From Salipiger sp. IMCC34102 (GTDB lineage: Bacteria; Pseudomonadota; Alphaproteobacteria; Rhodobacterales; Rhodobacteraceae), in contig NZ_SELQ01000004.1 of NCBI RefSeq assembly GCF_004145405.1, positions 248,001 through 312,000 of the forward strand: DNA of 64,000 nt. The letters run 5' to 3'. The translations under genes were made by a program, and so were the position numbers. Shown in pieces: positions 1 through 8,359 of the stretch. Position 1 is the stretch's first letter. The number at the start of each line of letters is the position of its first letter. Below the pieces are notes generated by a model. The model was given only the letters and a program-made list of their open reading frames with translations. It was not told the origin of the DNA and ran no database searches.

Positions 1-768
1 GTGGCCACCCGCCGCGCGCCGATCATCGCCCGTCCCGCCACCGAAAGCTTCCGCGCGGTGCTTCGGCTGGTCCTGTCCAACCGCGCCTTCGCCGTGCTGA
101 CGGTGCTCTACGGGCTGCTGACCTTCGGCGTCGCCCTGATCGCGGCGGGGCTGCAACTGGCCGCCCTCTACCTCGTGGCCGACGATGGCGGCAGCCCGGT
201 GTCGGGGCTGGCGGGGGCGCTGGGCGTCTTCTCGACGCTCTTCGCGCTCTTCGTGGTGGGGTCGATCGTCTCGCAACCGCTCTGGGTCTGGCTGTCGGCG
301 CGGATCGGCAAGACCAGCGCGCTCGTGGTGGGCATGGGCCTCTACATCGCCTTGCTGCTGGGCATTCGCATGGTGCTGCCCGCGCCGACGCTGGGGCCGC
401 TCGCCGGGCTGTTCCTGCTGGCGGGCATGACCAACGGCGCCTACCAGCAGATCCCCTGGGCGATGTATCCCGACCTCATGGACCTGACCCGGCACCGGAC
501 CGGTGCCGCGATCGAGGGCGCCTTCTCCGCCGTCTGGCTCTTCGGGCAGAAGGTCGGCAACGCGCTGGCGCCGCTGGCGCTCGGCCTGATCCTCGGCGCC
601 GCGGGGTGGCGCGCGTCAAGCAGCGGTGTCATCCCGCAAACGGAACTGGCCCTGTCCACCCTGCGCACCGCGCTGACGCTGGTGCCCGCCGCGATCTTCG
701 CCGCCGGCATCGCTGCGGTCTGGGTAATCTACCGCCCGCGGGTACGGGCGCTTCCCGCGCACCGCTGA
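1..768 (+). CDS. MFS/GPH-type sugar transporter, C-terminal part
   Basis: The reading frame is open from the first base and gives 255 residues with about six hydrophobic membrane segments. That is roughly the C-terminal half of a 12-helix major facilitator of the glycoside-pentoside-hexuronide:cation symporter type, a family of about 450 residues. The GTG at position 1 is probably internal, so the gene is cut by the window edge rather than truncated. Residues around 140-165 (NGAYQQIPWAMYPDLMDL) resemble the conserved helix-loop of GPH symporters that precedes the late helices. It ends 14 bp before the convergent phaZ stop. The substrate cannot be told from the visible part. Confidence 0.7.
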   Translation: MATRRAPIIARPATESFRAVLRLVLSNRAFAVLTVLYGLLTFGVALIAAGLQLAALYLVADDGGSPVSGLAGALGVFSTLFALFVVGSIVSQPLWVWLSARIGKTSALVVGMGLYIALLLGIRMVLPAPTLGPLAGLFLLAGMTNGAYQQIPWAMYPDLMDLTRHRTGAAIEGAFSAVWLFGQKVGNALAPLALGLILGAAGWRASSSGVIPQTELALSTLRTALTLVPAAIFAAGIAAVWVIYRPRVRALPAHR

Positions 769-782
769 GGCCGCCCCGCCCC

Positions 783-2108
783 TCAGACGGGAAGGGGGCC
801 CTTCTCCACGGGCGCGTCGTCGTTCGCGGCCTGCTTCGCGCCCGCCTTCGCGGCCCCCGCCCGTTTCTTGTCGGGCGCGTCAGAGTTCGCGTCGATGAAG
901 TCCAGCACCAGGGGCCGGATGTTCTTGCGCCACTTGCCGCCCGCGAAGATCCCGTAGTGACCCGCGCCCGGTTCGAGGTGGGCCGCCTTCTTGTCCTCCG
1001 GCAGGCCGGTCATCAGATCGAGCGCCGCGATGCACTGGCCGGGCGCCGAGATGTCGTCCTTCTCCCCCTCGACGATCTTCACCGCCACGGTCGTGATCTT
1101 GCCGATGTCGACCTTGCGGCCCGCGACGTGGAAATCGTTGCGCGCGATGTCGCGGTTCTTGAAGATCCGCTCCACCGTCGAAAGGTAGAATTCCGCCGGC
1201 ATGTCCATGACGGCCAGGTATTCGTCGTAGAACTCGTTGTGCTTGTCGTGATCCGACGCCTCGCCCTTGGCCACGGCGATGATCTGGTCGCGGAAGGCAT
1301 TGGCATGGGTCTGCCCGTTCATCGAGATGAAGGACGCCAGCTGCAAAAGCCCCGGATAGACCCGGCGTCCGACGCCCGCGTACTTGAAGCCGACCCGCTG
1401 GATCATCGTCTGTTCGAGCTGGCCCATGGTGACCGAATGGCCGAAATCCGTGACCTCGGTCGGGTTGGCGTCGGGATCGATCGGCCCGCCGATCAGCGTC
1501 ATGGACCGCGGCTGCGCGCTGGGGTCCTCCTCGGCCAGGTAGGCCACGGCGGCCAGCGTCAGCGGCGCGGGCTGGCAGACCGCGATCACGTGCAGATCGG
1601 CCCCCAGCTCCTTCATGAAATCGACGAGGTAGAGCGTCGAATCCTCGATATCGAACTTGCCGGCGCTGACCGGGATATCGCGCGCGTTGTGCCAGTCGGT
1701 CACGTAGACCTCGCAGTCGGGCAGCAGGCTGACCACGGTCTTGCGCACCAGCGTCGCGTAATGGCCCGACATCGGCGCGATCAGCAGCACGCGGCGCGGC
1801 TTGGGTTCGCGGTTGCCCACGTTGAAATGGATGAGGTCGGCAAAGGGCCGTTCGAGCACTTTCTCGACGCTGACGATCAGGTCGGTGCCGTCCTCCGCGG
1901 TCTGCACGGGGATATCCCAGTCGGGCTTGGCGACCATCCGCTCGAAGGTGCGTTCGGTGACCTCGCCCCAGGCGCGCAGCCAGTCCATCGCCGGGTTCGC
2001 CGTCATCGCCATGGCCGGGTAGGACGCGAAGGCCCGCGCCGTGGCGCCGAGCCACTGGTTGGTGTTCCGCACGCTTTCCATCAAGTCGTAGGTCATCATA
2101 TACTTCAC
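783..2108 (-). CDS. phaZ: Intracellular polyhydroxyalkanoate depolymerase
   Basis: Degrades stored PHA granules to hydroxyacids; a cytoplasmic, granule-associated alpha/beta hydrolase. The 441-residue product has the family N-terminus (MMTYDLMESVRN) and a VCQPA nucleophile elbow with Cys178, the position used by intracellular PhaZ enzymes, plus a late GAGHYG histidine motif. The start is placed at GTG 2108 because AAGGAG lies 7 nt upstream; an ATG at 2099 is the alternative. The open frame continues upstream to 2297, but there it overlaps phaC on the opposite strand and has no family similarity. The C-terminal tail is Lys/Ala-rich. It is divergent from phaC across a 58-bp promoter region holding a PhaR-like site, so the degradative and synthetic genes probably share control. 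Confidence 0.93.
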   Translation of the reverse strand: MKYMMTYDLMESVRNTNQWLGATARAFASYPAMAMTANPAMDWLRAWGEVTERTFERMVAKPDWDIPVQTAEDGTDLIVSVEKVLERPFADLIHFNVGNREPKPRRVLLIAPMSGHYATLVRKTVVSLLPDCEVYVTDWHNARDIPVSAGKFDIEDSTLYLVDFMKELGADLHVIAVCQPAPLTLAAVAYLAEEDPSAQPRSMTLIGGPIDPDANPTEVTDFGHSVTMGQLEQTMIQRVGFKYAGVGRRVYPGLLQLASFISMNGQTHANAFRDQIIAVAKGEASDHDKHNEFYDEYLAVMDMPAEFYLSTVERIFKNRDIARNDFHVAGRKVDIGKITTVAVKIVEGEKDDISAPGQCIAALDLMTGLPEDKKAAHLEPGAGHYGIFAGGKWRKNIRPLVLDFIDANSDAPDKKRAGAAKAGAKQAANDDAPVEKGPLPV

Positions 2109-2134
2109 GGCGAAACTCCTTCGGTCAGCGAATG

Positions 2135-2146
2135 CTGCACCTGCAA
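2135..2146. promoter_or_regulatory. PhaR-like operator between phaZ and phaC
   Basis: The 58-bp divergent spacer contains CTGC-ACCT-GCAA, a near-palindrome with a 4-nt spacer. It resembles the CTGC-N3-GCAG element known for PhaR of Paracoccus and Rhodobacter, and the better copy lies upstream of phaP in this window. Binding is inferred, not shown. Confidence 0.45.
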
Positions 2147-2166
2147 AGTAGTTGGGGGGACTGCTT

Positions 2167-3978
2167 ATGACAACCAACGATCTGACGGACGACGTAACAA
2201 CCCGTAAAAACTTGGAGACCCTGCAGCAGAATCTGTCCCGCGTGGACGATTTGACCCAGCGTCTCGTCTCGGCGCTGAACCGTGGCCGCGCGCCCACCCC
2301 GGCCCTCGAAGGTCCAAGCCAGGACCTCTACCTCAAGGCCGCCGGTGCCTATTGGTCGGAGATGATCAACAACCCCGCCAAGCTGATCGAGCACCAGATG
2401 TCCTACTGGTCGAAGTCGGTCACCCATTTCATCGAAGCCCAGCAGGCGCTGGCGACCGGCCGGCTCGAAGCGCCGGAGGACACCGGCCCCGACGACCGCC
2501 GCTTCAGCCACGAGCTGTGGCGCACGCATCCCTATTTCAACTACGTCAAGCGTCAGTACCAGCACAACGCCGAGGCCATCGCCCAGGCGGTCGAGGACGT
2601 CACCGACCTCAGCCCCTCGGACAAGAAGCGGCTGCGCTATTTCTCCGATCAGATCGTGAACCTCTTCGCGCCGACGAACTTCCTCGCGACCAATCCGGAG
2701 GCGCTGAGCCTCGCGGTCGAAACCGAAGGCGAAAGCCTCGTGAAGGGCCTGGAGAACCTCGTCCGCGACCTCGAGGCGAACGACGGCGATCTCGTCGTCA
2801 CGCTGGCCGACAAGGACGCCTTCGAGGTGGGCGGCAACATCGCCACCACCGAAGGCGAGGTCGTCTTTCGCAACGAGATGTTCGAGCTGATCCAGTACGC
2901 CCCCACGACCGAGACAGTGCACGAGGTGCCGCTGCTGATCTTCCCGCCCTGGATCAACAAGTTCTACATCCTCGACCTCAAGCCCGAGAACAGCTTCATC
3001 AAGTGGGCGGTGGGGCAGGGGCTTACGGTCTTCGTCGTGTCCTGGGTCAATCCAGACGCGGGCTATTCGGACACCACCATGACCGACTATGTCGAACGGG
3101 GGTATCTGCGCGCGATCCAGGCCGTGCAGGAGATCTGCGCCGTCCCGAAGGTCAACGCCATCGGCTACTGCATCGGCGGGACGACCCTCGCGCTGACCCT
3201 GGCGGTCCTGAAACAGCGTGGGCTGGATCCCGTGAACTCCGCCACCTTCTTCACCACGCTCACGGATTTTTCCGACCGGGGCGAGGTGGGCGTCTTCCTC
3301 GAGGACGATTTCGTCGACGGCATCGCGCGGGAGGCGCAGGCCCACGGCGTGCTCGACAGCTACTACATGAGCCGGACGTTCAGCTACCTGCGCTCGAACG
3401 ACCTGATCTACGGCCCCGCGATCAAGAGCTACATGATGGGCAAGGCACCGCCCGCCTTCGATTTGCTCTACTGGAACGGCGACGCCACGAACCTGCCCGG
3501 ACCGATGGCCTGCGACTACCTGCGCGGGTTGTGCCAGGACGACCGCTTCGCGGGCGAGGGCTTCGACGTGGCGGGCCACCGCGTGCGGATCTCGGACGTC
3601 GAGGTGCCGCTTTGCGCCATCGCCTGCGAGACCGATCACATCGCCGCCTGGAAGAGCAGCTACCGCGGCGTGCAGAAGATGGGATCCTCCGACAAGACGT
3701 TCATCCTGTCGGGCTCGGGTCACATCGCGGGCATCGTCAACCCGCCGCACAAGAAGAAATACGGTCACTGGGCCAACACCGACCTCGCCCCCCCGCCGGA
3801 GGACTGGCTGGAGGCGGCCGAAAAGCGCGAGGGCAGCTGGTGGCCGCTCTGGGCCGACTGGCTGTCGCCCCGCGCCGGACAGAAGGTGCCCCAACGTAAG
3901 CCGGGATCCGCCGATTATCCCCCGCTGGCCCCCGCACCGGGCGGCTACGTGACGGCACAGGTGAAGCTAAAGCACTGA
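2167..3978 (+). CDS. phaC: Class I polyhydroxyalkanoate synthase
   Basis: Polymerises (R)-3-hydroxyacyl-CoA into PHA on the granule surface. The product is 603 residues, normal for class I synthases. The lipase-like box is GYCIGG with catalytic Cys335. The other triad members are Asp490 (in CETDHIAAW) and His519 (in GSGHIAG). The N-terminal third is the synthase-specific PhaC_N region, followed by the alpha/beta hydrolase core. ATG 2167 is chosen because GGGGGGA ends 6 nt upstream; a TTG at 2152 would give five extra residues without a ribosome site. No phaE or phaA/B genes are adjacent, so the monomer-supply genes lie elsewhere. phaP and phaR follow on the same strand. Confidence 0.97.
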   Translation: MTTNDLTDDVTTRKNLETLQQNLSRVDDLTQRLVSALNRGRAPTPALEGPSQDLYLKAAGAYWSEMINNPAKLIEHQMSYWSKSVTHFIEAQQALATGRLEAPEDTGPDDRRFSHELWRTHPYFNYVKRQYQHNAEAIAQAVEDVTDLSPSDKKRLRYFSDQIVNLFAPTNFLATNPEALSLAVETEGESLVKGLENLVRDLEANDGDLVVTLADKDAFEVGGNIATTEGEVVFRNEMFELIQYAPTTETVHEVPLLIFPPWINKFYILDLKPENSFIKWAVGQGLTVFVVSWVNPDAGYSDTTMTDYVERGYLRAIQAVQEICAVPKVNAIGYCIGGTTLALTLAVLKQRGLDPVNSATFFTTLTDFSDRGEVGVFLEDDFVDGIAREAQAHGVLDSYYMSRTFSYLRSNDLIYGPAIKSYMMGKAPPAFDLLYWNGDATNLPGPMACDYLRGLCQDDRFAGEGFDVAGHRVRISDVEVPLCAIACETDHIAAWKSSYRGVQKMGSSDKTFILSGSGHIAGIVNPPHKKKYGHWANTDLAPPPEDWLEAAEKREGSWWPLWADWLSPRAGQKVPQRKPGSADYPPLAPAPGGYVTAQVKLKH

Positions 3979-4025
3979 GACGTCGAGATTTATCCGCTAC
4001 TTCGCAGTCGCAGAAAAACTTGATG

Positions 4026-4062
4026 CTGCACCGCAGAAAAACCTTGAAATGCCGCACTGCAG
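4026..4062. promoter_or_regulatory. PhaR operator(s) upstream of phaP
   Basis: CTGC-ACC-GCAG at 4026-4036 matches exactly the CTGC-N3-GCAG element reported for PhaR of Paracoccus and Rhodobacter. A second TGC-rich palindrome, CTGCAG, lies at 4057-4062, and two GCAG repeats occur just before 4015. The sites lie 70-105 bp before the phaP start, consistent with repression of the phasin by free PhaR that is relieved when PhaR binds PHA. Confidence 0.7.
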
Positions 4063-4129
4063 CACGTATCTTTGCGTCAGAACGAGACACGGCGCATTCC
4101 CGCGCCCCGCAATCTGAAAGGACGCTATC

Positions 4130-4612
4130 ATGGCTGCCAATACCCAAGACTTCTCGACCGTCTTCAAGGACATGATGAACAGCTTCCCCGTCGACACCAA
4201 GGCGATGGAAGATGCCTACAAGACGCAGACCTCGCTGGCCGAAAAGCTGTCGAACGTGTCGCTGAGCGCCGCCCAGGAATCCGCCCAGCTCTCCGCCAAG
4301 TGGGCCGACGAGACGCTCAAGAAGATGCAGGACATGACCAAGGCCAAGGACGAACCCGCCGATTACGCCAAGTCGATGTCCGACTTCGCCACGTCCTCGG
4401 CTGAATCCGCTGCCGAGCACATGGCCGCCTTCGCCGAGATCGCCAAGAAGGTCCAGACCCAGACGCTGGAACTGATGATGGCCGCCGGCAAGGACATGTC
4501 CGAGGACATGACGAAGGTCGCGCAGAAGGCTTCCGAGGACATGACCGCGAACGCCAAGAAGGCGACCGACCAGATGACCGACGCGGCCAAGAAGTCCGCC
4601 AACGCGAAGTAA
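4130..4612 (+). CDS. phaP: Phasin, PHA granule coat protein
   Basis: A 160-residue, almost wholly helical, Ala/Lys/Met-rich protein with repeated amphipathic heptads (for example AAEHMAAFAEIAKKVQTQT). This is typical of phasins that coat PHA granules and control their number and size. AAAGGA precedes the ATG at good spacing. The last 35 residues repeat DMT/KKA-type motifs. It has its own promoter region with PhaR sites and is closed by a strong terminator, so it can be expressed far above phaC and phaR. The family is low in sequence conservation; the call rests on composition plus position between phaC and phaR. Confidence 0.9.
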   Translation: MAANTQDFSTVFKDMMNSFPVDTKAMEDAYKTQTSLAEKLSNVSLSAAQESAQLSAKWADETLKKMQDMTKAKDEPADYAKSMSDFATSSAESAAEHMAAFAEIAKKVQTQTLELMMAAGKDMSEDMTKVAQKASEDMTANAKKATDQMTDAAKKSANAK

Positions 4613-4632
4613 GCGGGTCCTGTCACCCCACG

Positions 4633-4664
4633 AAAGGCGCGTTCCCGAAAGGGGCGCGCCTTTT
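4633..4664 (+). terminator. Rho-independent terminator after phaP
   Basis: Perfect 9-bp stem AAAGGCGCG / CGCGCCTTT (4633-4641 with 4655-4663) with a 13-nt loop, followed by T residues. Confidence 0.88.
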
Positions 4665-4743
4665 GCGTTGCGGCATCGAAACGCTTTCTTTTTGTGCAGA
4701 TGCGGCATAGCATTCCATGATCAGCCCTTCGAGAGGTTCGCTC

Positions 4744-5289
4744 ATGGCCAGCACAGACAAGCCGCTCCTGATCAAGCGCTACGCCAGCCGCAGGCTCTAC
4801 AACACCGAAACCAGCGATTACGTGACGCTCGACGATATCGCGGGTTTCATCCGCGACGGGCGTGAAGTGCAGATCGTCGATCTCAAATCGGGCGACGACC
4901 TGACGCGGCAATACCTGCTGCAAATCATCTCCGAGCATGAAAGCCGCGGCGAATCCGTGCTGGGCGTGGACCTGCTGACCGATCTCGTGCGTAGCTATAC
5001 CAGCCAGGCCGCCAGCGTCGTCCCGCAGTTCCTGACCGCCAGCTTCGAGATGCTGCGCGACGGGCAAAGCAAGGCGATGGAGAACATGACCTCGATGAGC
5101 CCGATGGGCCGCATGCCGGGGTTCGAAGCGATGCGCGCCCAGCAGGAGGCCTTCTTCAAGGCCATGACCGGCGGCATGATGACGCCCGGCAGCACCGGTC
5201 CCCGGACAGAGCAGAAGGCCGACGACCTCGACGAGATGAAGGCCCAGCTCGCCGCCATGCAGGAAAAGCTGTCGAAGATGGATAAGTAG
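4744..5289 (+). CDS. phaR: PHA synthesis repressor PhaR
   Basis: DNA-binding regulator that also senses PHA granules. The 181-residue product starts with the hallmark LIKRYASRRLYNTETSDYV segment of the PHB_acc_N DNA-binding domain (residues about 8-70). The PHB accumulation domain follows to about residue 110, then a Met/Gly-rich linker and a C-terminal coiled coil ending in KLSKMDK. ATG 4744 fits AGAGG 7 nt upstream and the family N-terminus; an in-frame ATG at 4717 would add nine unrelated residues. It lies after the phaP terminator, so it needs its own promoter. A TGC-rich stretch near 4695-4706 could be an autoregulatory site but is weak. Confidence 0.95.
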   Translation: MASTDKPLLIKRYASRRLYNTETSDYVTLDDIAGFIRDGREVQIVDLKSGDDLTRQYLLQIISEHESRGESVLGVDLLTDLVRSYTSQAASVVPQFLTASFEMLRDGQSKAMENMTSMSPMGRMPGFEAMRAQQEAFFKAMTGGMMTPGSTGPRTEQKADDLDEMKAQLAAMQEKLSKMDK

Positions 5290-5310
5290 GCCGAAACCGC
5301 GGCCCTTGGG

Positions 5311-5583
5311 CTACTTCAGCTGACTGTCCTTGGAGCCGCGCCGGTTGAAGCCCGCGCTGGTGTAGCGCGTGCGCCCGTCGCGGTCCTGCTGGCATTCGAC
5401 GCAAAGCGTCACCCCGGGGATCGCCTCTCGCCTGCGCTCGGGGATCGGTTCGTCGCAGTCGACGCAATGGGTCCGGCTTTCGCCGCGCGCTTTCTGCCGC
5501 GCCTTCAGGCGCGCCAACTCATCGTTGATCGAGGCTTCGATCTGTTCGTTCACCGCGCCGTCGCGGGTCCATCCACCGGCCAT
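5311..5583 (-). CDS. DksA/TraR-family C4 zinc-finger protein
   Basis: A 90-residue protein with a single four-cysteine zinc finger (CVDC ... CVEC, residues about 40-64) after a short helical N-terminus. This matches the small TraR/YbiI type of the DksA superfamily. Full DksA has a longer coiled coil with acidic tip residues that insert into the RNA polymerase secondary channel; this short form has only a brief helix, so a ppGpp-type role is possible but unproven. It converges on phaR with 21 bp between the stops. Confidence 0.85.
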   Translation of the reverse strand: MAGGWTRDGAVNEQIEASINDELARLKARQKARGESRTHCVDCDEPIPERRREAIPGVTLCVECQQDRDGRTRYTSAGFNRRGSKDSQLK

Positions 5584-5622
5584 GATATCCTCCGTCTGAA
5601 GGCTTTATCTAGGCACGAATCC

Positions 5623-6924
5623 TCAAAGTCCAAGCCGGTCGCGTAGCCCGTACCAGGTCATCGCCAGCGCCAGCAGCGGTGCCCGGAAGGCCGTCCCGCC
5701 GGGGAAGCTGGGCACCGGCAGCGTCTCCATCACGTCGAACCGGTCGGTCTGGCCGATCACGGCCTCCGCCATCACGCGCCCCGCGAAGCCCGACAGCGCC
5801 ACGCCGTGGCCCGAGTATCCGGCCGCCGAATAGACGTTGTCCGCCACCCGCTGGATCGCGGGCAGGCGGCTCATGGTGATCCCCAGCGTCCCGCCCCAGA
5901 CGTGGTCCATCTTCACACCCTCGAGCTGCGGGAACAGCGACAGCATCCGCGCCTTCAGCGCCGTCTCGATGTCCTTGGGATAGCCGATGGAATAGCTTTC
6001 GCGCCCGCCGAAGAGCAGCCGCCGATCTTCGGACAGACGGAAGTAGTTGACCACGAACTTCTCGTCCGCCACCGCGATGTCGCGCCGCAGCACCTCGTCC
6101 GCGCGGTCGCCCAGAGGCTCCGTCGCCCCGATGAAGGAATTGATGGGCATGACCTTGGCCGCGACCTTGGGCTCGATCCCCGGCAGGTAGCCGTTGCCCG
6201 CGAGGATCACGTGATCGGCCAGCACATGCCCGTGGCCGGTCTGGACCTTCACGGGCGTGCCATGGGTGATCCTGTGGACCTCCGTGCCTTCGTGGATCAC
6301 CACGCCCGCCGCTTCCGCCGCTCGCGCAAGGCCCAGCACGTAGCGCAGCGGATGCACGTGACCGGCGCCCATGTCCAGCACGCCGCCGGTGTAGTGCTTG
6401 GCGCGCACGATGTCGTAGAAGGCGGGGCGGTCCAGCTTCTCGGTCTCGTAGCCGTAGGTCCGCGCCAGGTAGTCGGCCTCGGCATGGACCTTGTCGCGGG
6501 CCTTGTCGGAATAGACCCCGTAGGCCACGCCCGGCGTGTAGCGCGCCTCGGGGGCATGGGCCGCCACGGTATCGCGCAGGTCCTGCTTGGCCTGCTCGGA
6601 GGCCTCCCACAACAGGCGCGCGGCATCGAAGCCGAGTTTCGCCGCGAGGTCCTGCTGCTGCCAGTTGTAGCCCGAGGACACCTGTCCCCCGTTGCGCCCG
6701 GAGGCGCCGAAGCCCGCGCGGTGCGCCTCCAGGACGATGACCTTCCGGCCCGCCTGCGCCAGCCGCAGCGCCGCGGTCAGCCCGGTGAAGCCTGCCCCCA
6801 CGATCGCCACGTCCGCACGTTCCTCGCCCCGCAGCTCGGCGCGTTGCGGCGGCAGATCGACGGTCGCGGCGTACCAGCTGTCGGGAAATTCCCCCGGCGC
6901 GTCGTTGCGGTAAAGCGGACTCAT
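5623..6924 (-). CDS. FAD-dependent amine oxidase, gamma-glutamylputrescine oxidase (PuuB)-like
   Basis: A 433-residue DAO-type flavoenzyme. The Rossmann FAD-binding motif VGAGFTGLTAALRLAQAG lies at about residues 42-59, followed by the GASGRNGGQVSSG loop typical of PuuB-like oxidases. A second FAD-contact region near the end reads AAGYSGHGVALSG. PuuB oxidises gamma-glutamyl-putrescine to the aldehyde. The two glutamine-synthetase-like ligases and the amidotransferase upstream fit a gamma-glutamylated amine route, but the amine is unknown. Its ATG overlaps by 4 nt (ATGA) the stop of a tiny membrane ORF, so it is the last translationally coupled gene of the run. Confidence 0.85.
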   Translation of the reverse strand: MSPLYRNDAPGEFPDSWYAATVDLPPQRAELRGEERADVAIVGAGFTGLTAALRLAQAGRKVIVLEAHRAGFGASGRNGGQVSSGYNWQQQDLAAKLGFDAARLLWEASEQAKQDLRDTVAAHAPEARYTPGVAYGVYSDKARDKVHAEADYLARTYGYETEKLDRPAFYDIVRAKHYTGGVLDMGAGHVHPLRYVLGLARAAEAAGVVIHEGTEVHRITHGTPVKVQTGHGHVLADHVILAGNGYLPGIEPKVAAKVMPINSFIGATEPLGDRADEVLRRDIAVADEKFVVNYFRLSEDRRLLFGGRESYSIGYPKDIETALKARMLSLFPQLEGVKMDHVWGGTLGITMSRLPAIQRVADNVYSAAGYSGHGVALSGFAGRVMAEAVIGQTDRFDVMETLPVPSFPGGTAFRAPLLALAMTWYGLRDRLGL

Positions 6925-7010
6925 AGGACCCCCAATGTGGTTGCTACCGCCATGCCGAGGGCAAAGAGGCAGAAGGCAAAACCGAGCAGCATCCAGACCG
7001 TCCGTTTCAC
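6921..7010 (-). CDS. Putative 29-residue single-helix membrane microprotein
   Basis: A 30-codon frame fits exactly between the glutamine-synthetase-like gene and the PuuB-like gene. Its GTG start overlaps the upstream TGA as GTGA, and its TGA overlaps the downstream ATG as ATGA. The peptide begins with a basic KRTVW and is then hydrophobic (LLGFAFCLFALGMAVATT), one membrane helix with N-in charge. It is far below normal annotation limits. Coupling at both ends and the membrane-helix composition argue that it is translated, possibly to tether or modulate the oxidase or the transporter. A purely coupling role for the ribosome is the alternative. Confidence 0.5.
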   Translation of the reverse strand: MKRTVWMLLGFAFCLFALGMAVATTLGVL

Positions 7011-8359
7011 ACGTTCAGCAGCAGGTGCTCCCGCTCCCACGGAGAGATCACCTGCAGGAACTCCGAATACTCGGCGTGTTTCACGATCGAATAGACCCGC
7101 GCGAATTCCTCGCCCAGCACGGCCTGCACCTCGGGCGCGTTGTCGAACAGCTCCAGCGCGGCGTAGATCCCCTGCGGGATCTCGTCCTCGGAGGTGTAGG
7201 CATCCCCCCGGAACCGCTTGTCGGGCCAGATCTCGTTCTTCAGGCCTAGATAGCCGCAGGCGAGGCTCGCCGCGATGCACAGATAAGGGTTGCAATCCAT
7301 TCCGGCGAGGCGGTTTTCCACGCGCCGCGCCTCCGGGGGACTGATCGGCACCCGGATTCCCGTGGTGCGGTTGTCGCGTCCCCATTCCAGGTTGATCGGT
7401 GCGGCGTGGTCGCGCACGTAGCGCCGGAAACTGTTCACGTAAGGCGCGATCACGGCGATCACGCTGGGCATGTGTTCCTGCAGGCCGCCGATGAAATGGA
7501 AGAAATCGTCCGTCTCGCCGCCTTGCGGGCCGGTGAAGATGTTGCGCCCCGCCCGGTCGAGCACCGAGTGGTGGACATGCATCGCAGAGCCCGGCTCGCC
7601 CTCGATCGGCTTGGCCATGAAGGTGGCGAAGCAATCGTGTTTCAGCGCCGCCTCGCGCAGCAGGCGCTTGAAGTAGAAGACCTCGTCGGCCAGCTTCACC
7701 GGATCGCCGTGGCGCAGGTTGATCTCCAGCTGGCCCGATCCGCCTTCCTGGGTGATGCCGTCGATCTCGATCCCCTGGATCTCGGCGTACTCGTAGATGT
7801 CGTCGATCACGGGGCCGTAATCGTCCACGGCCGTCATCGAATAGGCCTGACGCCCCGCCGCGGGCCGCCCCGTGCGGCCCATCATCGGCGCGATGGGCTT
7901 GGCCGGATCGACGTTGCGCCCGACGAGGTAGAATTCCATCTCGGGTGCCACGACGGGCGTCCAGCCTTCGGCCTCGTAAAGCGCCACGACCCGCTTGAGC
8001 ACGTTGCGCGGCGCGCAGGGCACCGGGCGGCCCTTCTGGTCGAAGGCATCGTGGATCACCTGCAGCGTCCCGTCGGCGGCCCAGGGGGCGGCGGTCGCGG
8101 TAGAGTAGTCGGGCTTGAGGATCATGTCGGGTTCGAGGAACCCGTCCGGCCCGGCGGCCTCGCCCCATTCACCGGTGATGGTCTGGAAGAAGATGCTGTT
8201 GGGCAGGTGGAAATGCACCTGCTTTTCCCATTTTAGCGCCGGCACCGCCTTGCCGCGGGCGATGCCGGGCAAATCGGCGATGACGCATTCGACCTCGTCG
8301 AGGCGGTTCGTTTCGAGGTAGAGGCGCGCGGCCTCGGGGATCTGGTCCATCCAGCTCAT
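7007..8359 (-). CDS. Glutamine-synthetase-family gamma-glutamylamine ligase (PuuA-like)
   Basis: A 450-residue protein with the beta-grasp N-domain followed by the ATP-grasp-like GS catalytic domain. Recognisable blocks are the metal-binding EMEFYLVG strand, GGSGQLEINLRHGD, GSAMHVHHSV and NPYLCIAASLACGYLG. The N-terminus (MSWMDQIPEAARLYLETNRLDEVECVIADLPG) and lack of the adenylylation-site loop place it with PuuA/IpuC-type gamma-glutamyl-amide ligases rather than nitrogen-assimilating GlnA. It overlaps the amidotransferase gene by 4 nt (ATGA). The likely reaction is ATP-dependent gamma-glutamylation of an amine, with the PuuB-like oxidase acting next. The amine specificity is unknown. Confidence 0.85.
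   Translation of the reverse strand: MSWMDQIPEAARLYLETNRLDEVECVIADLPGIARGKAVPALKWEKQVHFHLPNSIFFQTITGEWGEAAGPDGFLEPDMILKPDYSTATAAPWAADGTLQVIHDAFDQKGRPVPCAPRNVLKRVVALYEAEGWTPVVAPEMEFYLVGRNVDPAKPIAPMMGRTGRPAAGRQAYSMTAVDDYGPVIDDIYEYAEIQGIEIDGITQEGGSGQLEINLRHGDPVKLADEVFYFKRLLREAALKHDCFATFMAKPIEGEPGSAMHVHHSVLDRAGRNIFTGPQGGETDDFFHFIGGLQEHMPSVIAVIAPYVNSFRRYVRDHAAPINLEWGRDNRTTGIRVPISPPEARRVENRLAGMDCNPYLCIAASLACGYLGLKNEIWPDKRFRGDAYTSEDEIPQGIYAALELFDNAPEVQAVLGEEFARVYSIVKHAEYSEFLQVISPWEREHLLLNV

Noticed and set aside
606-2207. Long plus-strand open frame opposite phaZ
   Set aside because: It is the antisense shadow of phaZ: Arg/His/Asp-rich translation, no family features, and no ribosome site.
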